DNA of 64,000 bases from Burkholderia humptydooensis (GCF_001513745.1 NZ_CP013382.1:2666001-2730000), one strand, 5' to 3'; numbered from the stretch's first letter, positions 1-8,748 are shown. Program-made: numbers and translations. The notes: generated from the sequence alone by a model not told the origin.

Positions 1-526
1 GCCAGCGCGCAATGGTATAGCTGCGGATGTGGGTCGGATCGTGGAGCACCTCCAACTGATGGTTCACGCCGTCGCATTCGGGATCGTCGTCGCCTTGCAG
101 ATCGATGATGACGACGCTGCCGTCGGGCCGGAGAATGCGCCGGAATTCGGCGAGGGCCCGAGCAATGTCGTGGAAGTGATGCGCGGCCAACCGGCAAACC
201 ACGAAGTCGAAGCCCCGATCGGGCAGCGGCATCGATTCGGCATACGCCTCGACCGCGCGGACTGGCGCCCCTCTGGCCTGACCCAGCGCGACGAAGTTGC
301 GCAGCATGTTGGGCGACGGATCGACGCCGCACATCAATTTCGCGCGTCCCAGAAACGCGAACGCCGAATGTCCGGCGGCGCACGCGACGTCGCAGACGTC
401 CAGGTCCGTCCGCCCGTTGCTGAGCGAACGCAGCATCGTGAGAGAAGGACTGGTCTCGTGAACCTCGCTGCTCGCGTAGTTGTCAGCAATCGCGTCGAAT
501 CTTGCGCTCGCGTGCGTAGACGACAT
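1..526 (-). CDS. Class I SAM-dependent methyltransferase, 3' end outside window
   Basis: The reverse strand gives an open frame of 175 codons that runs off the left edge, so the C-terminus is missing. The start is ATG at 526, preceded by GGGAG. The protein has a Rossmann methyltransferase core: a motif I-like VCDVACAAGHSAFAF at about residues 41-55, an acidic VDPSP after the second strand, an FDFVVCRLAAHHFHD motif IV region, and LRPDGSVVIIDLQ at the post-IV strand. This is the Methyltransf_11 / UbiE-like pattern. It would transfer a methyl group from S-adenosylmethionine to a small molecule, and the substrate cannot be read from sequence. It is divergent from the peroxiredoxin/radical-SAM operon, and both sides carry the same operator-like element, so it is probably co-regulated with that operon. 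Confidence 0.8.
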   Translation of the reverse strand, partial: MSSTHASARFDAIADNYASSEVHETSPSLTMLRSLSNGRTDLDVCDVACAAGHSAFAFLGRAKLMCGVDPSPNMLRNFVALGQARGAPVRAVEAYAESMPLPDRGFDFVVCRLAAHHFHDIARALAEFRRILRPDGSVVIIDLQGDDDPECDGVNHQLEVLHDPTHIRSYTIARW

Positions 527-688
527 GGGTGTGGCTCCCGTTTATCCGATCAAGACAACCTGACAAGGCCTTCGTCGCGCGCCGCCGACCGATGGTGTTT
601 CGCTCCGGCGGAAACGCTGCCCGGCATTGCAAATCCGACGTATCACTTCGCACACAGACTAAATTAAATCGCCGCCGCGCAGACAGTT

Positions 689-722
689 CGTTTTGTCTCA
701 GAAAGATGCCAATTTGTCTCAC
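689..722 (-). promoter_or_regulatory. AraC-type operator candidate, methyltransferase side
   Basis: Read on the minus strand this is GTGAGACAAA, 11 bases, CTGAGACAAAACG. The two TGAGACAAA half-sites are direct repeats with start-to-start spacing of 21 bp, about two helical turns, which is typical of AraC/XylS-family sites. It lies about 165 bp upstream of the methyltransferase ATG. It matches the element at 1043-1076 except for a short run in the spacer (TTGG versus TCCA). The AraC protein at 8749-9810 is the obvious candidate binder, but this is inference. Confidence 0.6.
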
Positions 723-1042
723 GCCGGCATTGCATGAATCGCGGGCAAAACCGGTCACGGAAATCCGTCCGAAAAGATGACGCCCGCAAGCAATTACTTT
801 AATCATTTACGAACGATCAACTTTCACATTTAACTTTTCGACCCCGCTTCATCCTGCGCGTTCGACACCCATGCCGCGCCGTCACAAGAGGTTCGCAAAA
901 TCATTTCTCTCGCCCGAACGGCGCACGCTCTCCGCCGGCCGCCGGCATCGCTGCAATGCGTCAGCGCCGTCGTACGCGCCGCGCCTCGAGTTCAATCAAC
1001 ATGATTTCTCTCCAATTTCGCTGACGATCGACGGATTGCCGA

Positions 1043-1076
1043 GTGAGACAAATCCACATCTTTCTGAGACAAAACG
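1043..1076 (+). promoter_or_regulatory. AraC-type operator candidate, operon side
   Basis: Mirror copy of the element at 689-722. Two direct TGAGACAAA half-sites start at 1044 and 1065, 21 bp apart. Similarity continues a few bases past the core on the downstream side (CGAGCT here, CGAACT in the other copy). It lies about 155 bp upstream of the ATG at 1231 and reads toward the peroxiredoxin/radical-SAM operon. Confidence 0.6.
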
Positions 1077-1230
1077 AGCTAACACGTAACGACGACTTTA
1101 CTTAGTCTATCCATCAGGAATAAATCGATGAATGAAACCCCCGACAAATAGGGTTGATTCAGCTCACAAAATCAATTAGGCGACTCAATAAAATGCTCGC
1201 GCCGCGGCTCGCGCACCGCACGGGGAATAC

Positions 1231-1902
1231 ATGTTCCCGCTCGGCACTCGGCGGGCCATGTTCGACGGAAGAAAATATTTCGGATCATCAAATATGCAGA
1301 GCCATCAATCCACCTCGGTGGGATCTCGCGATATCGCTCCCCATGCACAGGATCTCCCGCAGGCGCAGGCCGTCCTGCAAGCGGGAGACGCCGTTCCCGA
1401 CTTCTCCCTGCCTGCCTCCCGGGCAGGCCGCCCGCTGAACTACGCGCTGAAGGACGCGCTGCGCAAAGGCGCCGTAGTGGTCTATTTCTACCCATCCGCC
1501 TTCACGAGCGGATGTAACACCCAGGCGCACGCGTTCGCCCGCGACATCGACCAGTTCGCCGCCGCGGGCGCCTCGATCGTCGGCGTGTCGCTCGACAGCA
1601 TCGAACGACTGCATGCGTTCTCGGCCGATCCCCAGTACTGCGGCGGCAAGTTTCCTGTCGCGTCAGATGCACAAGGCCGGGTGGCCCGCGCTTTCGGCCT
1701 GGCCGTCGAGCCCGCCCCTCCCGGCAAAACCGACACGCGCGGCGATCCCAACGACCATGACCGAGTGCCGCGCACGACGTTCGTCATCGCCCCGCACGGC
1801 AAGGTGGCCGCCACGATCGCGGGCGCGAGTGCGGTCGAGCATGCGGAACAGGCGCTCGCGTGGGTTCGACGCTTGTCGGCGGACAACACGAATGCGCGCT
1901 GA
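1231..1902 (+). CDS. Peroxiredoxin (AhpC/TSA, Bcp-like)
   Basis: A 223-residue thiol peroxidase of the AhpC-TSA/Bcp group, which reduces hydroperoxides through a peroxidatic cysteine. The signature YPSAFTSGCNTQAHAF puts the peroxidatic Cys at about residue 95 after the usual F-T-x-G turn; Cys137 could be the resolving residue. The fold runs from about residue 48 (AGDAVPDFSLP) to the end, and the first 45 residues look unstructured. ATG 1231 is preceded by GGGGA, but ATG 1291 is a possible alternative start. It is the first gene of a same-strand series with a radical SAM enzyme and a second thioredoxin-fold protein. It may protect an oxygen-sensitive pathway or carry out a redox step in it; that role is inferred. 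Confidence 0.8.
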   Translation: MFPLGTRRAMFDGRKYFGSSNMQSHQSTSVGSRDIAPHAQDLPQAQAVLQAGDAVPDFSLPASRAGRPLNYALKDALRKGAVVVYFYPSAFTSGCNTQAHAFARDIDQFAAAGASIVGVSLDSIERLHAFSADPQYCGGKFPVASDAQGRVARAFGLAVEPAPPGKTDTRGDPNDHDRVPRTTFVIAPHGKVAATIAGASAVEHAEQALAWVRRLSADNTNAR

Positions 1903-2008
1903 AGAAGCCGCCGGGCGACGCTCCCCGCCGTCGATCCGAACAGTGCGGGGCGACGGCCCCGTTCCATCACACAGTCGTCGTGCGACAACAATCAACTGAG
2001 AGGCCTCA

Positions 2009-3481
2009 ATGAACGTCAGAGCGTGTGACTTTCCGGAGACGATCGAATACGAGCCCAATCTGGGCGCGCTTCTCGACCGGCACCCGGAACTGCAGATCGA
2101 ACGGGACGACTACAACATCAACGTCACCGCGAACTACGGTGAGCGCCTCGAGCCCGATGCGCTGTTCGAGCGCTACAAGCAACATCCCGGGCAGGGCAAA
2201 CCCGCGCATCTGTACTATCACTTTCCGCTGTGCGAATACATCTGTCACTTCTGCAACTACGTCAAGCAGCTCGCCTCGCCGACATCGCGCGGCGCCCAGC
2301 TCGATCGCTGGACGGATGCGTTGATCAAGGAGTCCACGCTGTACGCCCGGCAGGTTCCGTGGGTCACCGGCGCGCTGATCGAATCCTTCTATATCGGCGG
2401 CGGCACGGCCGCTGTCCTCACTCCGGCGCATCTGAAGCGCATTCTCGATCACGTCCGGTCGACGTTCCACGTGACGCCGGAATGCGAGCTGAACATCGAA
2501 GGCAATCCGGACAATTTCTGCGACATCGACAAGGTCCGAGCGCTCGGCGACATCGGGTTCAACCGCTTCAGCGTCGGCGTGCAATCCTTCACGCCGGAGG
2601 TGAACCAGTTCACCAATCGCGGCCATACGCCGGACATGTCGCGCCAGGCGATCCTCAACCTGCGCAGTACCGGCTTCCCATTCAACGTCGACATGATGTT
2701 CGGCCTTCCGCATCAGACGCCCGAAACGGTCTCCGAGGATCTGCGCACGCTCGTCGAACTCGAGGTCCCGACCATCACGATCTATCGGCTGCGCAACGCG
2801 GATCGGCAGTCAATGGGGATCGGCAACCGGGCAGTGTGGAACGTGCCCAAGGTTCGCAACCGGCTCGTCGAGCAAGGCCTGTTTCCGACGCTGGGCGCGA
2901 CTTACGAGATGCGCGAGCGCGCGGTCGAGCATCTCGTGCGAAACGGCTATCAACCGAGCCCATGCGGATGGTGGAGCCTGCCCGGCACGTATCGCGAAGG
3001 CAACATTCCTCGCGTGTCCCGCAACAAGTGGCAGCGCTTCGATACCATGCTGGCGTTCGGCCCCGGCGCATACGGCTGGCTCGCGGGCGCCAACCGGAGC
3101 GTGATCCAGACGCACAACAGCTCAGACATCAGCGGCTACCTCCATCACATGGAATCGAGCGACACGCCGCCGCTCGCCTTCGGGCGTCTGCTTACCGGCA
3201 ATCAGGCCGTCGGCACCGCGCTCGGTTTCGCGTACAAATCCCGTCAGCCGATCGAGATCGACCGCTTCAGGCGCGAATACGGCGTGGATCTCGTCGAGGA
3301 CGAGCCTTTCAAGACCGTCTTCTCGGAACTCCTGTCCAAGGGCCTGATCCGGTCGACCGACAACGGCAACGCATTCCTGCCCACATTGAACGGAGAAGCG
3401 CTGCACGAAGAAATCATCTCGGTGTACCTGCACGAGCGCATCGGTTCGTTCACCACCGCGGTCTGCAACAAGGTGGCCTGA
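2009..3481 (+). CDS. HemN/HemW-type radical SAM enzyme
   Basis: A 490-residue radical SAM protein of the coproporphyrinogen-oxidase-like (HemN/HemW) superfamily. The 4Fe-4S motif C-x3-C-x2-C is at Cys75, Cys79 and Cys82 within LYYHFPLCEYICHFCNY. It is followed by the GGGTA strand-2 motif (near residue 131), NIEGNPD, the FNRFSVGVQSF segment and FNVDMMFGLPHQT, all HemN-family landmarks. The C-terminal part resembles the HemN C-domain. HemN-like enzymes include oxidative decarboxylases, heme chaperones and secondary-metabolite methyltransferases and cyclopropanases. The neighbours (methyltransferase, sulfurtransferase, exporter, local regulator) make a biosynthetic role more likely than heme synthesis, which is inference. 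The start ATG follows AGAGGCCTCA. Confidence 0.85.
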   Translation: MNVRACDFPETIEYEPNLGALLDRHPELQIERDDYNINVTANYGERLEPDALFERYKQHPGQGKPAHLYYHFPLCEYICHFCNYVKQLASPTSRGAQLDRWTDALIKESTLYARQVPWVTGALIESFYIGGGTAAVLTPAHLKRILDHVRSTFHVTPECELNIEGNPDNFCDIDKVRALGDIGFNRFSVGVQSFTPEVNQFTNRGHTPDMSRQAILNLRSTGFPFNVDMMFGLPHQTPETVSEDLRTLVELEVPTITIYRLRNADRQSMGIGNRAVWNVPKVRNRLVEQGLFPTLGATYEMRERAVEHLVRNGYQPSPCGWWSLPGTYREGNIPRVSRNKWQRFDTMLAFGPGAYGWLAGANRSVIQTHNSSDISGYLHHMESSDTPPLAFGRLLTGNQAVGTALGFAYKSRQPIEIDRFRREYGVDLVEDEPFKTVFSELLSKGLIRSTDNGNAFLPTLNGEALHEEIISVYLHERIGSFTTAVCNKVA

Positions 3482-3625
3482 ACGCCGGCCTTCGCACGCC
3501 GGTAATCCGTCCGGCCGGACGGCCGATCGCGAGCGAATCGCGTCGGCCGCCCAGCCGATTCGCGCGCAACGCGGCCGCGCGGTCGGGAAACGCCGCCTGA
3601 CGATCGGACTCAGCGCCGACATTCC

Positions 3626-4441
3626 GTGCCCATGATCGTGACAACATCCAACGAACCGCGCATTCGCCGTCACTCCCCGTTCGTCGCCGCGGTGCGGACT
3701 CCGCTTGCCGGCGTGTGGGTCGGCATCCGTTTTCTGCTCATTCCGTTGCTCTGGCTGCACTACCGCACGGGCAGCCGGATGGATTGGGCGTTTTCGGTGG
3801 ACGCCTTCATGAAGCGATCGCTGTATCCGCTCACCGAGACACCGGACGATGTGCTGAAGCGCGACCTGGAACTTCCCGCATCCGTCCAAGGCCGGCACGA
3901 CATCGCCGAGCCAGCCGACGGCGAAACCGATGCGGTTTCTCCTCCGCGCTCCGGGAACGGATGGGCGCGCCTCGGCCATCATCCGATCGATCTCGCGCGA
4001 TTCGCGAACGGCCGGCCGCTGCTGCTCATTCTGTATCGAGGCAGTTGGTGTCCCTACTCCAGGCTTCATCTCGCCGATCTCTCAACGGTGGCCCGTCGCC
4101 TGGAAACCCTCGGCGTTGCCGTTCTGGCCGTCAGCGCCCGCCGTCACGACGACTGGTGGCGCGCAAAGGGCATCTCGCTCGCATTCGCCGCGGATCCGGA
4201 CGGCAACTTGTTTCAAGCGATGGGCGTTCGCATCGCCCCGCCGCTGTCGCATCGCGTGTGGGGCATGCTGCTGCCGCACGAGAGCGGCTTCCTGTTCGAC
4301 CGGAACGGGAATCTCGTGGCTGCGGACGTGCGGCGACTCAATCCGACGAAAACCAGGCAGACGTTCCTCTCGGCGACACGATGGCTCGCGCTCGCGCACG
4401 AGCTCGCCGACGCGGAGCGGATTGCGCGGCAGAACTTCTGA
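3626..4441 (+). CDS. Membrane-anchored thioredoxin-fold / peroxiredoxin-like protein
   Basis: A 271-residue protein with one likely N-terminal membrane segment at about residues 27-45 (LAGVWVGIRFLLIPLLWL), then a linker, then a thioredoxin-like domain from about residue 118. The active-site region is YRGSWCPYSRLHL, so it has a single Cys (about residue 142) in a C-P-Y-S motif, not C-x-x-C. This favours a peroxiredoxin-like or monothiol role over dithiol exchange. A VSARRHDDWWRAKG segment and DPDGNLFQAMG follow, as in AhpC-TSA proteins. The start is uncertain: GTG 3626 or ATG 3632, neither with a strong ribosome site. It probably belongs to the same operon as the radical SAM gene. Its exact substrate is unknown. 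Confidence 0.7.
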   Translation: MPMIVTTSNEPRIRRHSPFVAAVRTPLAGVWVGIRFLLIPLLWLHYRTGSRMDWAFSVDAFMKRSLYPLTETPDDVLKRDLELPASVQGRHDIAEPADGETDAVSPPRSGNGWARLGHHPIDLARFANGRPLLLILYRGSWCPYSRLHLADLSTVARRLETLGVAVLAVSARRHDDWWRAKGISLAFAADPDGNLFQAMGVRIAPPLSHRVWGMLLPHESGFLFDRNGNLVAADVRRLNPTKTRQTFLSATRWLALAHELADAERIARQNF

Positions 4442-4464
4442 ACCGGCCACGATCGTCCATCGAC

Positions 4465-5559
4465 ATGCATCCGACCACCGTCGTCTTGGGTACGCTTGCG
4501 AGCTTGCTCGCAGGCGTCTGCGCATTCACCCTCCGCAGAAGCCGGATGCGTTCGCCGGACCGACAGCCGGCGCCGCCGGCGCGCCTCGAATCGCTGTGCG
4601 TCGGCGACACGGTCCGCACATTCCTGCATGTCACGCCGCCGTCCCTGCCTCCGAATGCGCCGCTCGTCATCGTCTTTCACGGCGGCTCCGGTACGCCGGA
4701 ACAGATCCGGAAATACACGGCGTTCGAATTCGACGCGCTAGCCGACGCGAACGGCTTTGCGCTCGCCTATCCGCGCGGCGTCGGCGGCAACTGGAATACC
4801 TGCCAGAAAGGGCGCAAGAACGCGGCGACGCGACGCAACGTCGACGATGTCAGCTTCACGCGAGAAATAATCGCATGGTTTGAATCCGTTTATGGGATCG
4901 ATCGATCCAGCGTCTTCGTTGTCGGATTTTCGAACGGCGGGCACATGTGCTTTCGCCTCGCGCTCGAGATGACGGACGACCTCGCCGGCTTTGCCGCGAT
5001 TTCGGCCAATCGGCCCGCGCCGGCCGATTGCAGACACGCTGGCAGGCGCGTGGCGGTGCCGATGATGACGATCAGCGGCACGGCAGATCCGATCAATCCG
5101 TACCGAGGCGGCGAACTCTCGCCATACGGCCTGCGTGCGCTCGGTCCAGTACTGTCCGCCGAGGAGACCGCGCGCTCGTTCGCCCGCCCCGACGCCGAGC
5201 ACCATCGCGACGAAGCGAGCGACCTATTTCCCCGGGATCGCAAGACCCACGCGGTGCGAGATGCATGGGGCGACGAGAACGTGCTGATCACGATTCACGG
5301 CGGCGGACACACGATTCCCCAGCCGCGCTACGCGTTCCCGCGCCTGTTCGGCAGAACCAGCACCGCGGTCGACGCGCCGCTTGAAATCTGGCGCTTCTTC
5401 CGCACGATCGCGGCGAACCGCGCGCGCGGCCGCGCCGAAGCAAAGGTCGATGCAGTCAGGCTGACCCGCGAGAAACCGTCGCCACGGCCTCGCGGGGCAG
5501 CGAACCGGTACCGGCCGTCGCATCGAACGTCCCGGTGCGTGGAGCTGGCTCAACGCTAA
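4465..5559 (+). CDS. LpqC/PHB-depolymerase-type esterase
   Basis: A 364-residue alpha/beta-hydrolase of the LpqC/feruloyl-esterase/PHB-depolymerase group. An N-terminal hydrophobic stretch (residues about 5-19) suggests export or membrane anchoring. The oxyanion motif is VFHGGSGTPEQ, the nucleophile elbow GFSNGGHM places the catalytic Ser, the acid is likely the Asp in SGTADPINPY, and the His is in IHGGGHTIP. The order and spacing fit the family. The C-terminal 50 residues are basic and probably disordered. It begins just after the thioredoxin-like gene and ends shortly before the ribosome site of the E1-like gene, which suggests co-transcription. It could hydrolyse an ester of the pathway product or of an imported substrate; no substrate can be read from sequence. 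Confidence 0.75.
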   Translation: MHPTTVVLGTLASLLAGVCAFTLRRSRMRSPDRQPAPPARLESLCVGDTVRTFLHVTPPSLPPNAPLVIVFHGGSGTPEQIRKYTAFEFDALADANGFALAYPRGVGGNWNTCQKGRKNAATRRNVDDVSFTREIIAWFESVYGIDRSSVFVVGFSNGGHMCFRLALEMTDDLAGFAAISANRPAPADCRHAGRRVAVPMMTISGTADPINPYRGGELSPYGLRALGPVLSAEETARSFARPDAEHHRDEASDLFPRDRKTHAVRDAWGDENVLITIHGGGHTIPQPRYAFPRLFGRTSTAVDAPLEIWRFFRTIAANRARGRAEAKVDAVRLTREKPSPRPRGAANRYRPSHRTSRCVELAQR

Positions 5560-5585
5560 ACATTGCTGACGAGACGGAGTATCTT

Positions 5586-6719
5586 ATGCTGTCCAATAAT
5601 GAGATCAAGCGCTACAGCAGGCACCTCATCATGCCCGAGATAGGAATGGATGGGCAGCGCCGCTTGAAGGCGGCCAGCGTACTGTGCGTCGGCACGGGCG
5701 GTCTGGGATCGCCGCTCGCCACTTATCTGGCGGCGGCGGGAGTCGGACGTCTCGGTCTTGTCGACAGCGACGTCGTAGACGTCAGCAACCTGCAGCGACA
5801 GATCCTCCATCACACGTGCGACGTCGGCCGCAGAAAAGTGATATCGGCGAAGGAGAAGCTGAACGCGCAGAACCCTGAAATCGAGATTGTCGTTCACGAC
5901 GCGATGCTGACGCCCGACAACGCGCTGGACATCTGCGCCGGCTACGACATCATCGCCGACGGCAGCGACAACTTCCCCACGCGCTACCTGATCAACGACG
6001 CCTGCGTCCTGCTCGACAAGCCGAACGTCCATGCGAGCATTTTCCGGTTCGACGGGCAGGCGACGGTATTCCACGCGAAGCACGGCCCTTGCTATCGATG
6101 CCTGTTCGCCGAGGCGCCCCTTCCCGGCGAAGTCCCCAACTGCGCCGAGGGCGGGGTGCTCGGCGTGCTGCCCGGCCTGCTCGGCGTCGTTCAGGCAACG
6201 GAGGTCATCAAGCTGATCCTGGGCATCGGAACGCCGCTCATCGGAAGACTGCTGACGTTCGACGCGCTGAGCATGCGCACGCACGAACTGCGGCTCGCCA
6301 AGGATCCGGATTGCCCGATCTGCGGCGCCCGCCCCATCATTCGCGACCTGGTGCGCGAGCAGGCCGCTCAGCCCGCTTGCGGAATGCCGCTTCCCGAGAC
6401 CGCAGAAATCGGGGCGGCGGAATTGCAATCGATGCTGAGCGATCCGTCGATCAAATTGACGCTGCTCGACGTGCGCGATCCGAACGAGTGGGAAATCTGC
6501 CGGATCGAAGGCGCAAAGCACATCCCGATGAGTGTTCTGAGCGGGCGCCTGCACGAGGTCGATCCCGCCGCGGACATCATCGTCTATTGCCTTGCGGGCA
6601 AGCGCAGCAGCACGGCCGCCGCGCTCCTGCGCCAGGCCGGCTTCGGGAACGTGCGAAGCCTGTCGGGCGGCATCCGCGCCTGGGCGGCTTGCGTCGATCC
6701 CGCGATGCCGATTTATTGA
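5586..6719 (+). CDS. E1-like adenylyltransferase fused to rhodanese (MoeZ/MoeBR type)
   Basis: A 377-residue two-domain sulfur-activation enzyme. Residues 1-255 form a ThiF/MoeB E1-like domain with nucleotide loop GTGGLG (36-41), the DSDVVDVSNLQRQ segment, two Cys pairs for zinc (Cys169/172 in CYRC, Cys243/246 in CPIC) and a candidate E1 Cys186 in PNCAEGGVLG. Residues 280-377 are a rhodanese domain with active Cys335 in CLAGKRS. MoeZ-type proteins adenylate the C-terminus of a ThiS/MoaD-like carrier and then pass sulfur to it to form a thiocarboxylate. No such carrier gene is near, so a carrier encoded elsewhere would be needed. The start is ATG 5586 because GGAG lies 6 bases upstream. Homologous fusions occur in thioquinolobactin and pyridine-dithiocarboxylate clusters. 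Confidence 0.9.
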   Translation: MLSNNEIKRYSRHLIMPEIGMDGQRRLKAASVLCVGTGGLGSPLATYLAAAGVGRLGLVDSDVVDVSNLQRQILHHTCDVGRRKVISAKEKLNAQNPEIEIVVHDAMLTPDNALDICAGYDIIADGSDNFPTRYLINDACVLLDKPNVHASIFRFDGQATVFHAKHGPCYRCLFAEAPLPGEVPNCAEGGVLGVLPGLLGVVQATEVIKLILGIGTPLIGRLLTFDALSMRTHELRLAKDPDCPICGARPIIRDLVREQAAQPACGMPLPETAEIGAAELQSMLSDPSIKLTLLDVRDPNEWEICRIEGAKHIPMSVLSGRLHEVDPAADIIVYCLAGKRSSTAAALLRQAGFGNVRSLSGGIRAWAACVDPAMPIY

Positions 6720-6764
6720 TCGTGGCGCTCTGACGTGTCGTTTCGATGAACCAAGGGAGAGCAA

Positions 6765-8396
6765 ATGGGAAAGCCATTCAGGAAGTCGGCACGATCCGGC
6801 CCGCTCGCCAACGCCCCGGCCTCCCGCATCAACGACGTCCCGCTTTCGAGAGAACCCGCGCGTCCGCCAGCGCGGCACGCGTTACGCCGGATACCTGACG
6901 CGCCGCCGAGCGCGCGCGAAATCCGCACGATCTATTGGGCCCTGATGGTGGTCATCGGCCTCGGCACGCTCGATCAGAGCATCGTCGCAACCGCGCTGCC
7001 GCGCATCATGTCCGATCTCGGCGACATCGCCAAGAGCTCGTGGATCGTGACCGCCTACGTGCTGTCCTCCACCACGTCGATGCCGCTTTACGGGAAGCTC
7101 AGCGACCAGTTCGGCCGCAAGCGGATGATCTTCATCGCGGTGGTGGTGTTCCTCGTCGGCTCGCTGCTGTGCGGCCTATCGCAAAGCCTGACGGAGCTGA
7201 TCGCGGCGCGCGTGGTGCAGGGCCTGGGCGCGGGGGCTTTCCTGCCATTGAGCCAGACGATCATCGCCGATCTGATTCCGCCCGCACAGCGCGGGCACAA
7301 GCAAGGCGGCATCGCTGCGGTTTTCGCCGCGACGAGCGTGATGGGCCCGCTGCTGGGGGGCGTGATCACCGATGCATTGTCGTGGCACTGGATTTTCCTG
7401 ATCAATCTCCCGGTAGGCGGCGCGGCGCTGTACAACATCGTCCGCAAGCTGCGCCCCGGGCGGCCCGGCGGCGCGCAGCGAATCGATTACCTGGGATCGC
7501 TGCTGATGACGGCGGCCGTCACGGCGTTTCTGCTGGTGCTCTCGCTGGGCGGCTCCGCATGGCCGTGGCACTCGCCGCAGGTCTATGGCAGCGCGGGTGC
7601 CGGCCTGGTCTTGACCGCGGCACTGCTTGTCCACCTGCGGCGCACAGCGGCGCCGATCCTGCCCCCGAACCTGTTCGACAACACGGTGTTCAACATCGCG
7701 TGCATCGTGATGTCGCTGACATTCATGGGCCTGTTCGGGGCGACACTGTTCCTGCCGCTGTTTTCGCAGCTCGTCAGCGGGACGGGAGCGACCGAATCGG
7801 GCCTGCTGATGGTGCCGCTGATGCTGGGCGCGGTCATCTCGTCGGTGATGGGCGGCCGCATCCTGGCGCGCATAGGCCGCTACAAGCCCACGCAAATGGC
7901 GGGACTGTCGATCGCCATCGTGGCGTTCGCGCTGCTCGCCTGGTCCATCTCGACCCGCCTCAGCTACTGGTTCATCGAGCCCTGCGTCTTCATGCTCGGA
8001 ATCGGACTGGGTCTCGTCATGCCGAACATGACAGTCGCGGTCCAGAACGCGCTGCCGGTCGCGCAGCGCGGCGTCGGCACCGCGATGCTGACATTCTTTC
8101 GCTCGCTGGGCGGGCTGGTCGGGATTGCCGGATCGAGCGCGATCATCGCGAGTCAGTTGCCAGCCACCGAAGCCGCGGCGCGCACGGCGCTCGCTGGGCA
8201 TCATCTAAGCGGCCCGATCCACCAGGCGGCCGGCGGCCTGGCGGACATCTACCGCAGTTCGATCGCCGAAACGTTCGCGGTCGGCTCGGCGATCGTCGCG
8301 CTCGCCCTTGTCGTGCTGTTACGGCTGCCCGAGCTTGCGCTCGTGGATCGGGACGACGCGCCGCCTGACGCCCAGGGAGCGCCCGCACATGATTGA
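6765..8396 (+). CDS. DHA2-family MFS multidrug-type exporter (14 TM)
   Basis: A 543-residue major facilitator of the EmrB/QacA (DHA2, 14-helix) group. After about 50 hydrophilic residues come LGTLDQSIVATALPRIMSDLG (TM1 and following loop), motif A as GKLSDQFGRKRM between TM2 and TM3, and LLGGVITDALSWHWIFLINLPVG, the motif C region typical of drug/H+ antiporters. Many further hydrophobic helices follow to the C-terminus. It would export a small molecule across the inner membrane using the proton gradient. GGGAG upstream of ATG 6765 supports the start. As the last structural gene before the local AraC regulator, it is a good candidate for export of, or self-resistance to, the product of this locus. 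Confidence 0.88.
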   Translation: MGKPFRKSARSGPLANAPASRINDVPLSREPARPPARHALRRIPDAPPSAREIRTIYWALMVVIGLGTLDQSIVATALPRIMSDLGDIAKSSWIVTAYVLSSTTSMPLYGKLSDQFGRKRMIFIAVVVFLVGSLLCGLSQSLTELIAARVVQGLGAGAFLPLSQTIIADLIPPAQRGHKQGGIAAVFAATSVMGPLLGGVITDALSWHWIFLINLPVGGAALYNIVRKLRPGRPGGAQRIDYLGSLLMTAAVTAFLLVLSLGGSAWPWHSPQVYGSAGAGLVLTAALLVHLRRTAAPILPPNLFDNTVFNIACIVMSLTFMGLFGATLFLPLFSQLVSGTGATESGLLMVPLMLGAVISSVMGGRILARIGRYKPTQMAGLSIAIVAFALLAWSISTRLSYWFIEPCVFMLGIGLGLVMPNMTVAVQNALPVAQRGVGTAMLTFFRSLGGLVGIAGSSAIIASQLPATEAAARTALAGHHLSGPIHQAAGGLADIYRSSIAETFAVGSAIVALALVVLLRLPELALVDRDDAPPDAQGAPAHD

Positions 8397-8748
8397 GCCC
8401 GCTCGGCCACAACGCCCCTTCCGTTTTGCACGCGACGGCCCTTGCGACGATCGACGCGGAAATCGGCGCGACGGCGACGCCCATCGGCGGCCGGCTGCGC
8501 CGATGCGTCCAGCATTGCGCATCCGCGCGCCGGGCTTTTGCGCGCGTCGCGCGCCACCTCATCGTCGGTGGTACGTCCCATGAGCCGCGCCCACGCGGTG
8601 GAAGTGCGATCTTGCGCACGGACCGGCGAACCGCATCGGTTCCATGCGACGGTCGACAAATACGTCCCCGAATATCGATTTCGCATATAAATATAGAAAT
8701 CCAATAGAACTATTAATTCAATCGAATCATCCGGTCTTGGAGAGGGAC
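8397..8748. promoter_or_regulatory. Upstream region of the AraC gene
   Basis: About 350 bases without a convincing gene. The first 250 bases are GC-rich. The last 80, roughly 8680-8735, turn AT-rich (GCATATAAATATAGAAATCC and a following AAT-rich run), as expected for a promoter of the AraC gene. I see no copy of the TGAGACAAA operator here. Confidence 0.4.

Larger units (their letters stand above)
527..1230. promoter_or_regulatory. Divergent intergenic region with mirrored operators
   Basis: This stretch of about 700 bases separates the methyltransferase from the peroxiredoxin operon. I see no convincing gene in it. It holds two near-identical 34-bp elements in opposite orientation (689-722 and 1043-1076). 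Exactly 21 bases beyond the inner edge of each, in its own reading direction, comes an AT-rich stretch: TTTAATTTAGTCT (668 to 656, minus strand) and TTTACTTAGTCT (1097-1108, plus strand). These are plausible promoter -10 regions. The arrangement suggests two activator-dependent promoters firing outward. Confidence 0.7.

Noticed and set aside
29..667. A 212-residue plus-strand frame
   Set aside because: It is the antisense shadow of the methyltransferase; it lacks any family motif and has an Arg-rich composition.
2230..3600. A 456-residue frame inside the radical SAM gene
   Set aside because: Out-of-frame reading of a high-GC gene, rich in Arg, Ala and His, with no domain.
8308..8707. Short frames in the MFS-AraC gap
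   Set aside because: Arg/Pro-rich and overlapping each other in several frames; no ribosome site or motif.
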